NCBI GenBank assembly: GCA_014381545.1
Contig: JACNLL010000037.1
Span: 1-51,224, forward strand
Length of the DNA: 51,224 nt
Direction of reading: 5' to 3'
Source: Candidatus Desulfaltia bathyphila
Lineage (GTDB): Bacteria; Desulfobacterota; Desulfobacteria; Desulfobacterales; ETH-SRB1
The number at the start of each line of letters is the position of its first letter. The first letter of the stretch is position 1. Positions 1-8,970 of the stretch are shown piece by piece. Below the pieces are notes generated by a model that was not told the DNA's origin, made no database searches, and saw nothing but the letters and a program-made list of their open reading frames with translations. The translations under genes and the position numbers were made by a program.

Positions 1-249
1 CATGAGGGATACGACTGCCACAGGCCCTGTCTGTAACTGTCGACTCGACCCGAACAAAGCGGCCAGCATGGGAGGTATGAAAGACGCGTACAACCCGTAA
101 TGCGCGGGAAGCCCTGCCAATTGGGCATAAGCCATGGATTGCGGGATAAGCACAAGCGCCACTGTCAATCCCGACAGGGCGTCCGTTCGTAAATCATCAA
201 ACCTATATCCTTTGAGCCAATCAACAAACGGCAAAATTTTTGCTAACAC
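1..249 (-). CDS. SulP-family anion permease, N-terminal part (cut by window edge)
   Basis: Reading the reverse strand from a GTG at 249 gives 83 codons open to the window edge. The N-terminus is typical of SulP sulfate/anion permeases: a short cytoplasmic lead, then a hydrophobic segment with [16 protein letters not shown], followed by [15 protein letters not shown] and a stretch ending [10 protein letters not shown]. The remaining membrane domain and any STAS domain lie outside the window. A GGAGG ribosome site (complement at 259-263) sits nine bases before the GTG and decides the start. The gene follows the TetR gene by about 21 bases on the same strand, so the two probably share an operon. 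The substrate (sulfate, bicarbonate or another anion) cannot be told from this part. Confidence 0.85.
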   Translation of the reverse strand, partial: MLAKILPFVDWLKGYRFDDLRTDALSGLTVALVLIPQSMAYAQLAGLPAHYGLYASFIPPMLAALFGSSRQLQTGPVAVVSLM

Positions 250-270
250 GAGTCTATACCTCCTATATTC

Positions 271-867
271 CTAAGTCCTTTCGTTTTCCAATATCTTCCG
301 GCACGCTCTAATGAGTTCCTCAAATAATGGGTCTGCACTATATAAACCATAAGTGTTCAGCCTTACTAATCCATCAACCATGCTGAAAATAATAAGCGCA
401 GTTTTTCGCGCTGACACATCCCTGACAGATCCGTCCTCATGACCAAGCAGGATTCCCCTCTCAAACATTTCTATAAATTGTTCATAAATAACTTCGAGAT
501 GTTTATGACACTCAGCATTAACCATGGCAAATTCATAGGCATCATGGCGATGCAATAAAAGAAATCTGTGTTTCAATACCCCTTCCAGATGGATATAAAA
601 CGAAATGGCCGACTCAACCATCTGGAGCCCGTTATCAAACTTTTTCCCTGAAAAGAACTCAGTGACTTGCTCAATAATATCTCTTTGCAGGTTATCCAGT
701 ATCGCAAGAAAGAGCCCGTCCTTGCTTTTGAAATGATAAAAGATAGTCCCCTCTGCAACACCGGTCATGTTGGCTATTTCCTCGGTTGAGGTATGCCTGA
801 ACCCGTTTTCAGAGAAAAGCAGCGTTGCGGCCCGAAGGATAGACTCTTTTTTGGATAAAAATGACAT
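271..867 (-). CDS. TetR/AcrR-family transcriptional repressor
   Basis: This 198-residue protein has the N-terminal TetR DNA-binding domain. Helix-turn-helix residues lie at about 28-50, including TGVAEGTIFYHF and KSKDGLF. The C-terminal two thirds are a helical ligand-binding and dimerisation domain with no recognisable specificity. Length is usual for the family. A 42-bp perfect palindrome lies 14 bases upstream of the start (881-922) and is almost certainly its operator, implying autorepression. The SulP permease gene follows directly on the same strand, so the repressor probably controls anion transport; the inducer is unknown. Confidence 0.92.
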   Translation of the reverse strand: MSFLSKKESILRAATLLFSENGFRHTSTEEIANMTGVAEGTIFYHFKSKDGLFLAILDNLQRDIIEQVTEFFSGKKFDNGLQMVESAISFYIHLEGVLKHRFLLLHRHDAYEFAMVNAECHKHLEVIYEQFIEMFERGILLGHEDGSVRDVSARKTALIIFSMVDGLVRLNTYGLYSADPLFEELIRACRKILENERT

Positions 868-880
868 GATTCATTTGCCT

Positions 881-922
881 TTCTTAATAAACTGACTGAG
901 TCTTCAGTCAGTTTATTAAGAA
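881..922. promoter_or_regulatory. Perfect 42-bp palindrome, probable TetR operator
   Basis: Two exactly complementary 19-base arms (881-899 and 904-922) are separated by GTCT. The inner part contains the ACTGACTGA/TCAGTCAGT motif often seen in operators of TetR-family regulators. It lies just upstream of the TetR start at 867, where bound repressor would block the promoter of the TetR-SulP operon. A terminator is less likely because no gene ends nearby and no T-run follows. Confidence 0.75.
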
Positions 923-958
923 ACAACACTTGTAATTCTTTGTCAATAAAAAAATTAA

Positions 959-1058
959 TCGTCTTGCAAAAAGTCCAATCTACTGCGCTTGTCCGCCCTA
1001 AGTGGGTTGCAGTGATTTTCCAGGTTCTCAACATACTAATAGTCTGCAAAGCAAAATG
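959..1058. repeat. Degenerate intergenic repeat with GCAAAAAGTCC end
   Basis: The plus strand here (CAAAAAGTCCAATCTACTGCG, then TTTTCCAGGTTCTC and ACATACTA) matches, with substitutions and small gaps, the reverse complement of the element at 13086-13235 (TAAAAAGTCCCATCTACTGCG, then CAGATCCTC and ACATACTA). It appears to be an old copy of that family. It fills most of the gap between the TetR operator and the response regulator at 1201. No gene was found in the gap 868-1200; the AT-rich stretch 1070-1200 should hold the promoter of the downstream gene. Confidence 0.5.
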
Positions 1059-1200
1059 ATTTAAATTTTCGGCAAACGATTACTTGTTTTTAATTGACAG
1101 TATTGTTATAATTCGATGAATATATAAAAAATTATTATTGTATGTAATTTCTGCAAAGGTAGAATTTTATAAGTGATTGAATTTATAATAGGAGTGAACA

Positions 1201-1629
1201 ATGAAATACAAGGTATTGCTTGTTGATGATGAAGAAATAATGCTTAAGTACCTTTCAAGATTCTTGATAAAAAGGGGTTTTGATATAAGTACGGCAATGA
1301 ATGGCAGTGAAGCCCTGGAGAAGATTAAACAGCAGGATTTTATTACAGTATTACTGGATGTTTTAATGCCTGGAATGGATGGAATAGAAACCCTCAGAGA
1401 AATAAAGAAAATCAAGCCAATGACAGAGGTAATAATGCTTACCGGCCATGCCTCAGTTCAAGTCGCCGTCAAAGGTATGAAGTTGGGGGCTTTTGACTAC
1501 ATTATGAAACCGTTTGATCAAGATGAACTTATTACAAAATTGCGAATGGCATGTGAGAAAAGAATATTTAACGAGAAAGGTATAGATTTTGTCAACATAC
1601 CGGAAATGACGTCGAATAATTCGACTTAA
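1201..1629 (+). CDS. Single-domain response regulator (receiver only)
   Basis: This 142-residue protein is a CheY-like receiver with no output domain. The acidic pocket is D9, D10 and E11, the phospho-acceptor is D53 (LLDVLMPGMDG), and T81 and K103 complete the switch residues. About 25 residues follow the receiver and match nothing known to me. Such stand-alone receivers act in phosphorelays or bind a partner. Two further receivers with their kinases lie downstream (5461-8916), so the protein probably belongs to the same signalling network. The start is supported by AGGAG about six bases upstream. Confidence 0.9.
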   Translation: MKYKVLLVDDEEIMLKYLSRFLIKRGFDISTAMNGSEALEKIKQQDFITVLLDVLMPGMDGIETLREIKKIKPMTEVIMLTGHASVQVAVKGMKLGAFDYIMKPFDQDELITKLRMACEKRIFNEKGIDFVNIPEMTSNNST

Positions 1630-1994
1630 GACAATAAGATAAAATAAAAACTCGTCTTTTTTACATGTTAAATAATATTTTTTCCTTCCAGGTATTTTCC
1701 TTTCCGGGCGCAATGTTAATTCCAAAATGAAACATAGTCTCAAGATGAAACACAAGCCCGGATGTCTGTCCAAATTAGACTTCAACACAAATAAATATCA
1801 ACGATGCTTTTTATGCGTTTCACATTGAAACAATGCCAGATCTCTTCTCTGGGCTGAAAAATGCAACCATTTATAATTATTAGATAAATTTATCTGGCAT
1901 ATTTTTTGAATATAGCTCTAATCAAGTTTGTATTTAATTTGTATTTAATTGCTTTGACGGTGGCCTTTATGGCCTGAGCCATACAATTTATGTA

Positions 1995-2158
1995 ACCGCT
2001 CACGGCTTGAAACTTGAAATTGGGAAGAACGGTACACGTGTAGCGCAGGCGCTCTCGCCGTGATAGCGACACGTCGCAGCAGGTGCGCCGCGTGAAAGCA
2101 TGAAGGCCAAATTTCCAATTTCTATTTTCTAATTTCAACGTTCCGTGAACGCTTACCA
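1995..2158. repeat. GC-rich imperfect palindromic intergenic element
   Basis: The 559-base gap between the response regulator and the USP gene contains no convincing gene. Its right part is an imperfect inverted repeat: TAACCGCTCACGG followed by a TTGAAATTGG motif on the left pairs with CCAATTTCTATTTTC and CGTTCCGTGAACGC on the right. A GC-rich core (about 2031-2095) with CGTG/CACG and GCGC motifs lies between. The core stands out from the AT-rich flanks (1630-1990), in which I see nothing. It resembles the palindromic repeats found elsewhere in this window. Confidence 0.45.
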
Positions 2159-2188
2159 ATTTATTTAATAAATTAAGGATGAAGTTAG

Positions 2189-2629
2189 TTGAACAAGATA
2201 CTTGTACCTTTAGATAATTTTTCTGAGATATCGCTTAATGCGGCTCGCTATGCTGTTGAATTCGCCAAGAGAAGCGGCTCTAAGCCAATTTTTCTTTTCT
2301 TATATAGAAAAGATAGTGCCAAGCCAGATTATTTTAAGACGGATGTTTCGCAAGCAGTGGAGAGAGAAAAGAGAATAAGGGGAAAAATAGAGTTGTTGAT
2401 CGACAGGAGCGCTATGGAAGGAATCAATATTGAACAGTACGAGTGTCGTGGTGAATACATTGAAAAGGTCTGCGAGTTCGTGCGGAATTTGAGCATAGCT
2501 GAGATCGTGATTGCCGTTCCTGATAAAAAGGACGAGCATTATAATAAAATAAATAAAAATATATCGTTGCTGGTTCAGATGACGTCATGCCGTATATTGA
2601 CTGTAAAGGAAAAAGATAAAGAAAATTAA
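2189..2629 (+). CDS. Universal stress protein (UspA-like)
   Basis: The 146-residue product starts at a TTG with AAGGA about nine bases upstream. It has the UspA fold signature: MNKILVPLDNFS at the N-terminus, a helix with AARYAVEFAKRSG, a second strand, and a final strand (CRILTVKEK). The usual ATP-binding motif (G-x2-G-x9-G-S/T) before the last strand is missing, so it may be a non-nucleotide-binding USP. It lies directly upstream of the SLC13 permease with 28 bases between, suggesting co-transcription and a role in regulating or protecting that transporter (inference). Confidence 0.75.
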   Translation: MNKILVPLDNFSEISLNAARYAVEFAKRSGSKPIFLFLYRKDSAKPDYFKTDVSQAVEREKRIRGKIELLIDRSAMEGINIEQYECRGEYIEKVCEFVRNLSIAEIVIAVPDKKDEHYNKINKNISLLVQMTSCRILTVKEKDKEN

Positions 2630-2657
2630 ATGTGATAAAAAAGGAGATTGAGTAGTT

Positions 2658-4475
2658 ATGGAAGCTAATGTGTTAACAACAGAAATGATTTTGGTCATGA
2701 TAATGATTGGAGTGGCGGTGTTCCTTTTTATCGCCGAATGGATTCGCGTTGATATGGTAGCTATACTAATGACGGTTGCACTTCCTTTGCTCCACTTAGT
2801 TACGCCTAAAGAGGCCTTTTCCGGTTTTAGCAGCAACGCAGTTATTTCCATCATTGCTGTTATTATCATAGGCGCCGGCCTTGACAAAACCGGTGTTATA
2901 AACAGAGTGGTTAAGCCTGTTATGAAAATAGCCGGCAACAGCTCATCGCGTATTATTATAGCAATGGGCGCCACTGTAGCTGGAATCTCAAGTTTTATGC
3001 AGAACATCGGAGCTGCGGCTCTTTTTCTTCCCGCTATTAAGCGCGTGAGCAAAGCAATGAACATATCGCTTTCCCGGATGCTCATGCCTATTGGTTTTTG
3101 CGCAATTTTAGGGGGAACTATCACCCTGGTTGGATGCAGCCCGTTGATTCTTCTCAACGATTTGCTGGCGCCCTTTAATCTTAAGCCCTTCCGACTTTTT
3201 GATGTGTCGCCTATCGGCCTGGCGCTGGTCGGGTCAGGAATTGCATTCTTCATCCTTTTCGGGCGGTTTGTGCTGCCTAAAGGAAAAGTTGGTGATGGTG
3301 TTTCTTCTGATGAAGCTATTAAAGGTTTAGAAAGCTCCTACGAAGATATTGGCGATCATTTTGAATTAAAAGTGCCTAATGATTTCACCGATTTCAGGGA
3401 CCCGCTGACTATTAAAGATATCAGAGAAAAATATTTGGTGAATGTGGTTGCAATTGCCGGAAGGGACGGTTTTAAGGTCTTTTCCGCTGCTCCGGACATG
3501 GAGATAAGGTCTGACAGCGATATAGCGGTTTATGGATTGCAGGAAAATGTCGATAAAATGGCTAAAGAACTGGGTATGCAAATTAAAGACTCATTAGATG
3601 TATTTCAGAATGAAATGTCAGAAGCTGTATCCGGAACAATTGAGGCGGTTGTTGCCCCACGTTCTGATCTGATCGGCAAAACCCTCAGAAAAGCCCACTT
3701 CTGGGAACAATTTCAGGTGAATCCCCTGGCGATTTACCGCTCAGACAAAGCTTTTTATTCCGGACTGTCAGATTTTGTATTGCGCTCAGGTGATTCAATA
3801 CTGCTTCATGGCACCTGGGAGAGGTTTAATATTTTACAGCAAAGACACAATTTCATTTTTACAACTCCGGTAAGTGAAGCTCTCAAACCTGAGAAGGCTT
3901 TAATTTCTGGTTTTTGGCTGGCAGTGGCTCTTATAATGATAATTATATTTAAAATTCAGTTGTCTGTATGCCTTATGACCGGAGCTTTTGGAATGATTGT
4001 TTGCCGGGTTTTGACTATTGACGAGGCATACAAGTCTGTTGATTGGAGGACAATATTTCTTTTGGCCGGCCTGATACCCCTTGGCATTGCAACCGAGAAG
4101 ACCGGCACTGCAGCGTGGATTGCTTACACTATTCTTAATTTAATAGGAGATGTTTCTCCTGTTGTGCTTTTAACGGCCATAGCAGTACTTTCCACATTCT
4201 TTACTCTGGTTATTTCGAACGTGGGCGCCACAGTGCTTCTTGTGCCGCTTGTGGTTAATATGGCCATGGCAGCGGGAACTGATCCGAGGATAGCCGCCCT
4301 TGTTGTGGGCCTGGCGACTTCTAATTCGTTTATGCTGCCAACGCATCAGGTTAATGCACTTTATATGGGGCCAGGCAGGTATAGGAGTGTAGATTTTATA
4401 AAGGCGGGTGGAATTATGACTGTATTATTTATAGCAGTGCTAATCGGAATGCTTTATCTTTTTTACGGCATTTAA
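2658..4475 (+). CDS. SLC13/DASS-family permease with two RCK_C domains
   Basis: The 605-residue protein has two blocks of membrane helices (about 8-205 and 410-605) around a soluble middle of about 200 residues. The N-terminal block carries the family's helical hairpin SFMQNIGAAALFLP, and the C-terminal block has the matching TLVISNVGATVLLVP. The middle contains two RCK_C/TrkA-C-like units (about 220-305 and 310-395), with VNVVAIAGRDG and VNPLAIYRSDK. Proteins of this architecture move sulfate, dicarboxylates or related anions, usually with sodium. In this setting sulfate or another sulfur oxyanion is the likely substrate, but that is inference. The RCK_C units suggest regulation by ligand. 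Confidence 0.88.
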   Translation: MEANVLTTEMILVMIMIGVAVFLFIAEWIRVDMVAILMTVALPLLHLVTPKEAFSGFSSNAVISIIAVIIIGAGLDKTGVINRVVKPVMKIAGNSSSRIIIAMGATVAGISSFMQNIGAAALFLPAIKRVSKAMNISLSRMLMPIGFCAILGGTITLVGCSPLILLNDLLAPFNLKPFRLFDVSPIGLALVGSGIAFFILFGRFVLPKGKVGDGVSSDEAIKGLESSYEDIGDHFELKVPNDFTDFRDPLTIKDIREKYLVNVVAIAGRDGFKVFSAAPDMEIRSDSDIAVYGLQENVDKMAKELGMQIKDSLDVFQNEMSEAVSGTIEAVVAPRSDLIGKTLRKAHFWEQFQVNPLAIYRSDKAFYSGLSDFVLRSGDSILLHGTWERFNILQQRHNFIFTTPVSEALKPEKALISGFWLAVALIMIIIFKIQLSVCLMTGAFGMIVCRVLTIDEAYKSVDWRTIFLLAGLIPLGIATEKTGTAAWIAYTILNLIGDVSPVVLLTAIAVLSTFFTLVISNVGATVLLVPLVVNMAMAAGTDPRIAALVVGLATSNSFMLPTHQVNALYMGPGRYRSVDFIKAGGIMTVLFIAVLIGMLYLFYGI

Positions 4476-4536
4476 TAAGGTCATGGATGATTTATTGAAA
4501 ACATTAAGATAACAATGTATTAGAGGAGGGACAAAA

Positions 4537-5370
4537 GTGTCCATTATAACTATTACCGCAGGTTCATACAGCAAAGGCGAGCAAATAGCCAAAAGTGTTG
4601 CCAAAAGAATGGAATACGATTTTGCAGATAGCGAAATTATTTTATCATTGGTTTCCAGGGAATTTGGTGTTCCCGAATCAAAACTGGTTAAAGCTATTAA
4701 AGATATACCTTTAACTGTTGGCTTGTTCTCTCAGGCTAAACAACAACACATAATATATATAGATACTGTGCTCACAGAACATATATTAAAAAATAATATT
4801 GTATATTATGGAGCTATCGGGTTTCCATTTATCCAGGAAATATCTCATGTGCTCAAAGTTCAGATTATTGCTAATTTAGAGGATAGAATTAAGAACAAAG
4901 CAAAATTGGATGGCGAATCTCAACAGAAAGCACGTAAAACAGTTATCAAGGAAGATAATCAGCAAAAGAAATGGGCTGCGGCCGTTTACGATATAGACCT
5001 TACAGATCCGAACTTATATGATCTGGTAATAAATATCGGACATATACAGGATGATGATGTGGAAGGTGCTCTGGAAACTATTATTAATACCGTAAAACAC
5101 AAGAAATTTCAGCCCTTGACATATTCCTTAAGATGTATGAAAAATGTTGCAATGTCATGTCGTGTACGAGCGACTCTGGCGGATATAGATTCAAAAATGC
5201 AGGTAAAATCCGATGAAGGAACTGTATATATATATACTAAAGCCGTTAAGAAAAAGGCACAGGATAAGGTATTAGAAATGAAACAAAAGGTGATGAGACT
5301 TGAAGGGGTCAAACACGTTGAAGTTTATGTAGATAATGATTTATTTTCAACAGTTGCTCATGGGCAATAA
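4537..5370 (+). CDS. Cytidylate-kinase-like protein with BON-like C-terminal domain
   Basis: The 277-residue product starts at a GTG after a strong GAGGAGGG site. Residues 1-190 resemble the cytidylate-kinase-like family: a nucleotide-binding N-terminus (TITAGSYSKGEQIAKSVAKR), a helical lid with basic residues, and DLTDPNLYDLVINIGHI near the end of the domain. The C-terminal 85 residues (VRATLADIDSKMQ..., VKHVEVYVDND) look like a BON-type module. True CMP kinases are shorter and have a stricter P-loop, so the real substrate is uncertain. Its place between the permease and a two-component system suggests a regulatory rather than a nucleotide-salvage role. Confidence 0.75.
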   Translation: MSIITITAGSYSKGEQIAKSVAKRMEYDFADSEIILSLVSREFGVPESKLVKAIKDIPLTVGLFSQAKQQHIIYIDTVLTEHILKNNIVYYGAIGFPFIQEISHVLKVQIIANLEDRIKNKAKLDGESQQKARKTVIKEDNQQKKWAAAVYDIDLTDPNLYDLVINIGHIQDDDVEGALETIINTVKHKKFQPLTYSLRCMKNVAMSCRVRATLADIDSKMQVKSDEGTVYIYTKAVKKKAQDKVLEMKQKVMRLEGVKHVEVYVDNDLFSTVAHGQ

Positions 5371-5460
5371 TTTGTTCATATATTCTCTTATTTAGACAGC
5401 AAAAATTTATTTAAGAGCTCGCACGAAGGACGCTAATTTAATATCTATTGGGGGGTAAAA

Positions 5461-5859
5461 ATGAAAGAAAAATTAGATATCCTGTTGCTGGATGATGAAG
5501 CTATAGTTGGAAACAGGTTGAAGCCTGCTCTGAAGAAAGTTGGTTGCGATGTTGAATTATTTGAAGATCCCAAAAAAGCTCTTAACAGGATTCGCGAAAA
5601 AAAGTTTGATATAGTTATTACCGATATAATGATGCCGAGTGTTAACGGTATACAGATTCTGGAAGAAGTGCGAAAAAAATCAGATATTACTAAAGTAATT
5701 ATTATTACAGGCTATGCAACAGTAGCTCTGGCTCGTGAAGCTATGGACAAAGGTGCTTTTGATATGATTGCCAAGCCATTCACGCCTGATAATCTTCGTT
5801 CTGTAATAGCAAAAGCAGCTGATTCACTTGGCTATAAAAAAATTATAGCAAAAGCATAA
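5461..5859 (+). CDS. Single-domain response regulator (receiver only)
   Basis: The protein has 132 residues and consists only of a CheY-like receiver domain. D11, D12 and E13 form the acidic pocket, D55 (VITDIMMPSVNG) is the phospho-acceptor, and T83 and K105 are the conserved switch residues. A GGGGG ribosome site precedes the ATG. The gene is followed by a histidine kinase and an NtrC-type regulator on the same strand, so the three probably form one phosphorelay with this protein as an intermediate or a phosphate sink. Confidence 0.9.
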   Translation: MKEKLDILLLDDEAIVGNRLKPALKKVGCDVELFEDPKKALNRIREKKFDIVITDIMMPSVNGIQILEEVRKKSDITKVIIITGYATVALAREAMDKGAFDMIAKPFTPDNLRSVIAKAADSLGYKKIIAKA

Positions 5860-5956
5860 AAATTTCTGGAAGGGGGAAATCTATTGCTTGATATTTCAAG
5901 ACTATCGTGAAATATATTAAATTTTGATTAATATAAAAATCGATTAGATACATGTT

Positions 5957-7501
5957 ATGACAAATACTCTTGAATTTAAATCCAGCTTTATAAACAATTC
6001 AGAAAAAAAAACTGCGCTCGATACCGAGGGGCGGGACCTGCTTGCACGGCCACGTTTTAGTCTTCGGCTACATCTGTTGCTGGTGTTTATTCTTTTCTCC
6101 TTTTTGTCGATGGCTATTATTATTGGTTCCGTTATAGCCATAAGCAGTATAGATAAGAAGATGCACTTCGTTCAAACCTCTGAAAGATATCTTTTTGAAA
6201 TTGCGCAGGCCAGGAGGTGGGAAAAAAACTATTTTTTGTATGATACAAATCTCGAAGATGCAGTTCAGAGCGCCGGTAATGCGAAAACTTTTTTATCCCA
6301 AAACCTGAAAAAGTTCATAACTGTTTTATCGGCAGAAGAGACAGCAGGCATGATTGAGCACCTTGAGAAATACAGGAGCCTTCTGCAAGATCTACAAGAT
6401 CTAACGGTGTTAAAAAAAAATGGGATTGAAAATACTGAAAAAAAAAACAAGATCGAAACTTCCTTGCGAAAACATGGCGCTGAGATGGTTAAAGTAGCGG
6501 CTGCTCTGGTTTATAAAGAGCAGAATTCCATGAATGCTATGCTCCACCTTATTCAGAGGATCCCTATTTACTGCTTTGCAGTTGTTTTGTTATTAACAAT
6601 TTTTTTGGCACGTTTTCTCGTAAAAAGATTGATAAGGCCCCTTAATCTCCTCATTGAAAGCACTCAAAGAATAGCAAAAGGAGACTTTTCTCCTGTTCCG
6701 CCAATATGTAAATACCGTGGTGAATTTACAGCAGTAGAGGTGGCTATCAACCAAATGTGTAGAGAGCTTAAATCGCGTGAAGTTGCTATGGTTGAATCCC
6801 ACAAGCTTAGAGCAATCGGAACTTTAACAGCCGGTGTGGCTCACGAATTGAACAATCCGCTAAACAATATAATGCTCACAGCACATGCCATGCTTGAGGA
6901 TCATAATAACCTGTCTGAAGATGGGCTGCTTGAAATGATAAACGATCTCATTAACGAAGCAGACAAGTCGCGAAGTATAATTCGTAATCTGCTGGATTTT
7001 TCAAGAGAAAGCGAGTCTGTCTCCGAACCTCTTGATTTAGGGGCGTTAGTTGGCGAAACAATTAAATTAACGCTGAATCAGGCTAAAGTATCCGGAGTGA
7101 AAATAGAAACTCAAATTCAGCCCGACCTTCCTCGTATACGCGGGGATAAACAGCAATTGAAGCAGGTTTTTTTAAACCTGATTCTTAATGCCTTAGATGC
7201 TGTCGAAAAAGAAGGAAATATTAAAATAAATGTTAAAAAAGCCGATAGTCCTAAATTTTTGGCTGTTCAGGTAGAAGACAATGGCTGCGGAATACCCTCT
7301 CATATTTTGCCTAATATATTTGATCCGTTTTTTACCACAAAAGGGCCGGGAAAGGGCACTGGACTGGGTCTTTCTGTTTCCCATGGTATCATTACAATGC
7401 ATCGTGGACAGATCAGTATTGAAACTGAAGAAGGAAAATATACAAGGTTTACGGTAACTCTCCCTTTTAGAACTGTTCCTGCAGTTTTGAACAAAACCTA
7501 A
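5957..7501 (+). CDS. Membrane sensor histidine kinase with HAMP domain
   Basis: The 514-residue protein begins with a cytoplasmic tail and a first membrane helix (about 38-62). An extracytoplasmic helical sensor region follows (about 65-200), then a second membrane helix (about 202-222), a HAMP linker (about 222-275), and the kinase core. The phosphorylated histidine is H296 in AHELNNPLNNI. The ATPase domain has the N box (LNLILNALDAV), G1 (EDNGCGIP) and G2 ([13 protein letters not shown]). The helical sensor resembles four-helix-bundle sensors, but the ligand is unknown. The downstream NtrC-type regulator is its likely partner. The start has no strong ribosome site. Confidence 0.9.
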   Translation: MTNTLEFKSSFINNSEKKTALDTEGRDLLARPRFSLRLHLLLVFILFSFLSMAIIIGSVIAISSIDKKMHFVQTSERYLFEIAQARRWEKNYFLYDTNLEDAVQSAGNAKTFLSQNLKKFITVLSAEETAGMIEHLEKYRSLLQDLQDLTVLKKNGIENTEKKNKIETSLRKHGAEMVKVAAALVYKEQNSMNAMLHLIQRIPIYCFAVVLLLTIFLARFLVKRLIRPLNLLIESTQRIAKGDFSPVPPICKYRGEFTAVEVAINQMCRELKSREVAMVESHKLRAIGTLTAGVAHELNNPLNNIMLTAHAMLEDHNNLSEDGLLEMINDLINEADKSRSIIRNLLDFSRESESVSEPLDLGALVGETIKLTLNQAKVSGVKIETQIQPDLPRIRGDKQQLKQVFLNLILNALDAVEKEGNIKINVKKADSPKFLAVQVEDNGCGIPSHILPNIFDPFFTTKGPGKGTGLGLSVSHGIITMHRGQISIETEEGKYTRFTVTLPFRTVPAVLNKT

Positions 7502-7533
7502 GGTAATAAAAGCAAATTGGTATTGGAGGAAAT

Positions 7534-8916
7534 TTGTCGTTGAAAAGAGACGATAAGAATATATTGATACGTATTGCGATTATTGACGATGAGCCTTTGG
7601 TCCTGCGAAATCTGCAGAGAAAAATAAGTAAAAGTAGCTACCAGGTTGAAACATTTCAAAATCCTCAAAAAGCCATCGATCGAATGAAAATAGCGCCATT
7701 CGACATTATTCTCACCGATTTACACATGCCGGAAATGGATGGCATGCAGGTTTTAGAGAAGATCAAGGGGAATTACCCCAAGACAGAAGTAATAATTATT
7801 ACCGGCTACGCATCAATAGAAAGCGCAGTTGAAGCGGTTAAGCGAGGCGCTTTTTACTACATTGAAAAGCCTTTCACACCTGAACAGGTTTTATTGATAT
7901 TAAACCGCGCTGTTGATAAGGTGCGTTTGGTCCACGAAAATAAATGGCTTAAGGAGGATCTTTTTAGAAAAGATAATATACGAAAAATCATTGGCGTCAG
8001 TTCTCCTGTCCGTGAGTTAATTAAAATAATTCAAAAAGTGTCCAAGGTAAACTGTAATGTTCTTATTCAGGGTGAAAGCGGGACTGGTAAGGAGCTGGCA
8101 GCAAAGGCGATACATTTCGGCAGCCCGAGGAAGGACAAACCATATATCAGTTTTAATTGCGGCAGTTTTACGGAGGAATTGATATCCAATGAACTTTTTG
8201 GCCATGAAAAAGGAGCATTTACCGGCGCAGAAAATATCAAGGTGGGTTTGTTAGAAGCAGCGCAGGGCGGCACTGTCTTTCTTGATGAAATTGGAGAGAT
8301 GCCCCTTTCCATGCAGGTAAAGCTGCTCAGAGTAATTCAGGAAAAGAAACTGCTGAGAGTGGGAGGATCTAACCCTGTTGACCTGGATATTAGAGTTATA
8401 TCCGCCTCAAATAAGGAGCTTGAAAACGAGATCAAGGCTGGAAGGTTTAGAGAAGATCTTTATTTCCGTCTTAAAGTAGTCAAAATCCGTGTCCCTTCAC
8501 TCAGGGAAAGGAAAAAAGACATACCTCTATTAATAGAACATTTTATAGATAAATATAACAGACTTTACAGCAAAATGATTAAAGGTTTTACAAAACAAGC
8601 CAAAGATCTCTTGATGAAATATTCTTTTCCGGGAAATGTCCGAGAACTTGAACACATGGTGTCAAGCGCCATTGCTCTGGGAGAAGGAGTCTGGATTGAT
8701 GAAAACGAACTGCCGGAGGATCTTGACCACCTGGTAGTAGAGACAGTTGGAAACAGAGAACTGCTTTCCCTTTATGAAGAAGAAAAAGCACATATAACAA
8801 GGGTGCTTGAAGCTACTAATTATAATAAGGTAAGGGCTTCAAAAATTCTTGGCATTCCAAGAACGACTCTATGGAGAAAGATAAAAAAATATGATATTAT
8901 GGAGTCTCTTGGATAA
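7534..8916 (+). CDS. Sigma-54-dependent NtrC-type response regulator
   Basis: The 460-residue protein has three modules. The receiver (about 13-130) has phospho-acceptor D62 and switch residues T90 and K112. The AAA+ domain has Walker A GESGTGKE (180-187), the sigma-54 contact loop GAFTGA (227-232) and Walker B VFLDEIGE (248-255). A C-terminal Fis-type helix-turn-helix contains NYNKVRASKILGIPRTTLWR. It is therefore competent to activate RNA polymerase with sigma-54. The TTG start follows TGGAGGA; a second in-frame TTG two codons on is possible. It lies 32 bases after the histidine kinase, and a strong terminator follows. Confidence 0.95.
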   Translation: MSLKRDDKNILIRIAIIDDEPLVLRNLQRKISKSSYQVETFQNPQKAIDRMKIAPFDIILTDLHMPEMDGMQVLEKIKGNYPKTEVIIITGYASIESAVEAVKRGAFYYIEKPFTPEQVLLILNRAVDKVRLVHENKWLKEDLFRKDNIRKIIGVSSPVRELIKIIQKVSKVNCNVLIQGESGTGKELAAKAIHFGSPRKDKPYISFNCGSFTEELISNELFGHEKGAFTGAENIKVGLLEAAQGGTVFLDEIGEMPLSMQVKLLRVIQEKKLLRVGGSNPVDLDIRVISASNKELENEIKAGRFREDLYFRLKVVKIRVPSLRERKKDIPLLIEHFIDKYNRLYSKMIKGFTKQAKDLLMKYSFPGNVRELEHMVSSAIALGEGVWIDENELPEDLDHLVVETVGNRELLSLYEEEKAHITRVLEATNYNKVRASKILGIPRTTLWRKIKKYDIMESLG

Positions 8917-8917
8917 C

Positions 8918-8954
8918 AAATAATTACAGGGCCAAAATGACCCTGTAATTATTT
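8918..8954. terminator. Bidirectional terminator between convergent genes
   Basis: A perfect 14-base stem (8918-8931 with 8941-8954) encloses a nine-base loop. AT pairs at its base supply A and T stretches on both sides. It lies between the end of the NtrC-type gene (8916, plus) and the end of the minus-strand gene at 8971, and can serve both. Confidence 0.8.
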
Positions 8955-8970
8955 GACTATGTTAATTGAA

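Noticed and set aside
1098-1118. TTGACA followed by TATAAT as a promoter for the response regulator at 1201
   Set aside because: The boxes are only about seven bases apart, far too close for a sigma-70 promoter.
1890-2159. 89-residue open frame on the minus strand
   Set aside because: It is formed by the GC-rich palindromic element at 1995-2158 and has no protein-like features or ribosome site.
2585-3253. 222-residue antisense open frame
   Set aside because: It lies opposite the SLC13 permease gene, whose conserved motifs are certain; the frame is open only because of codon composition.
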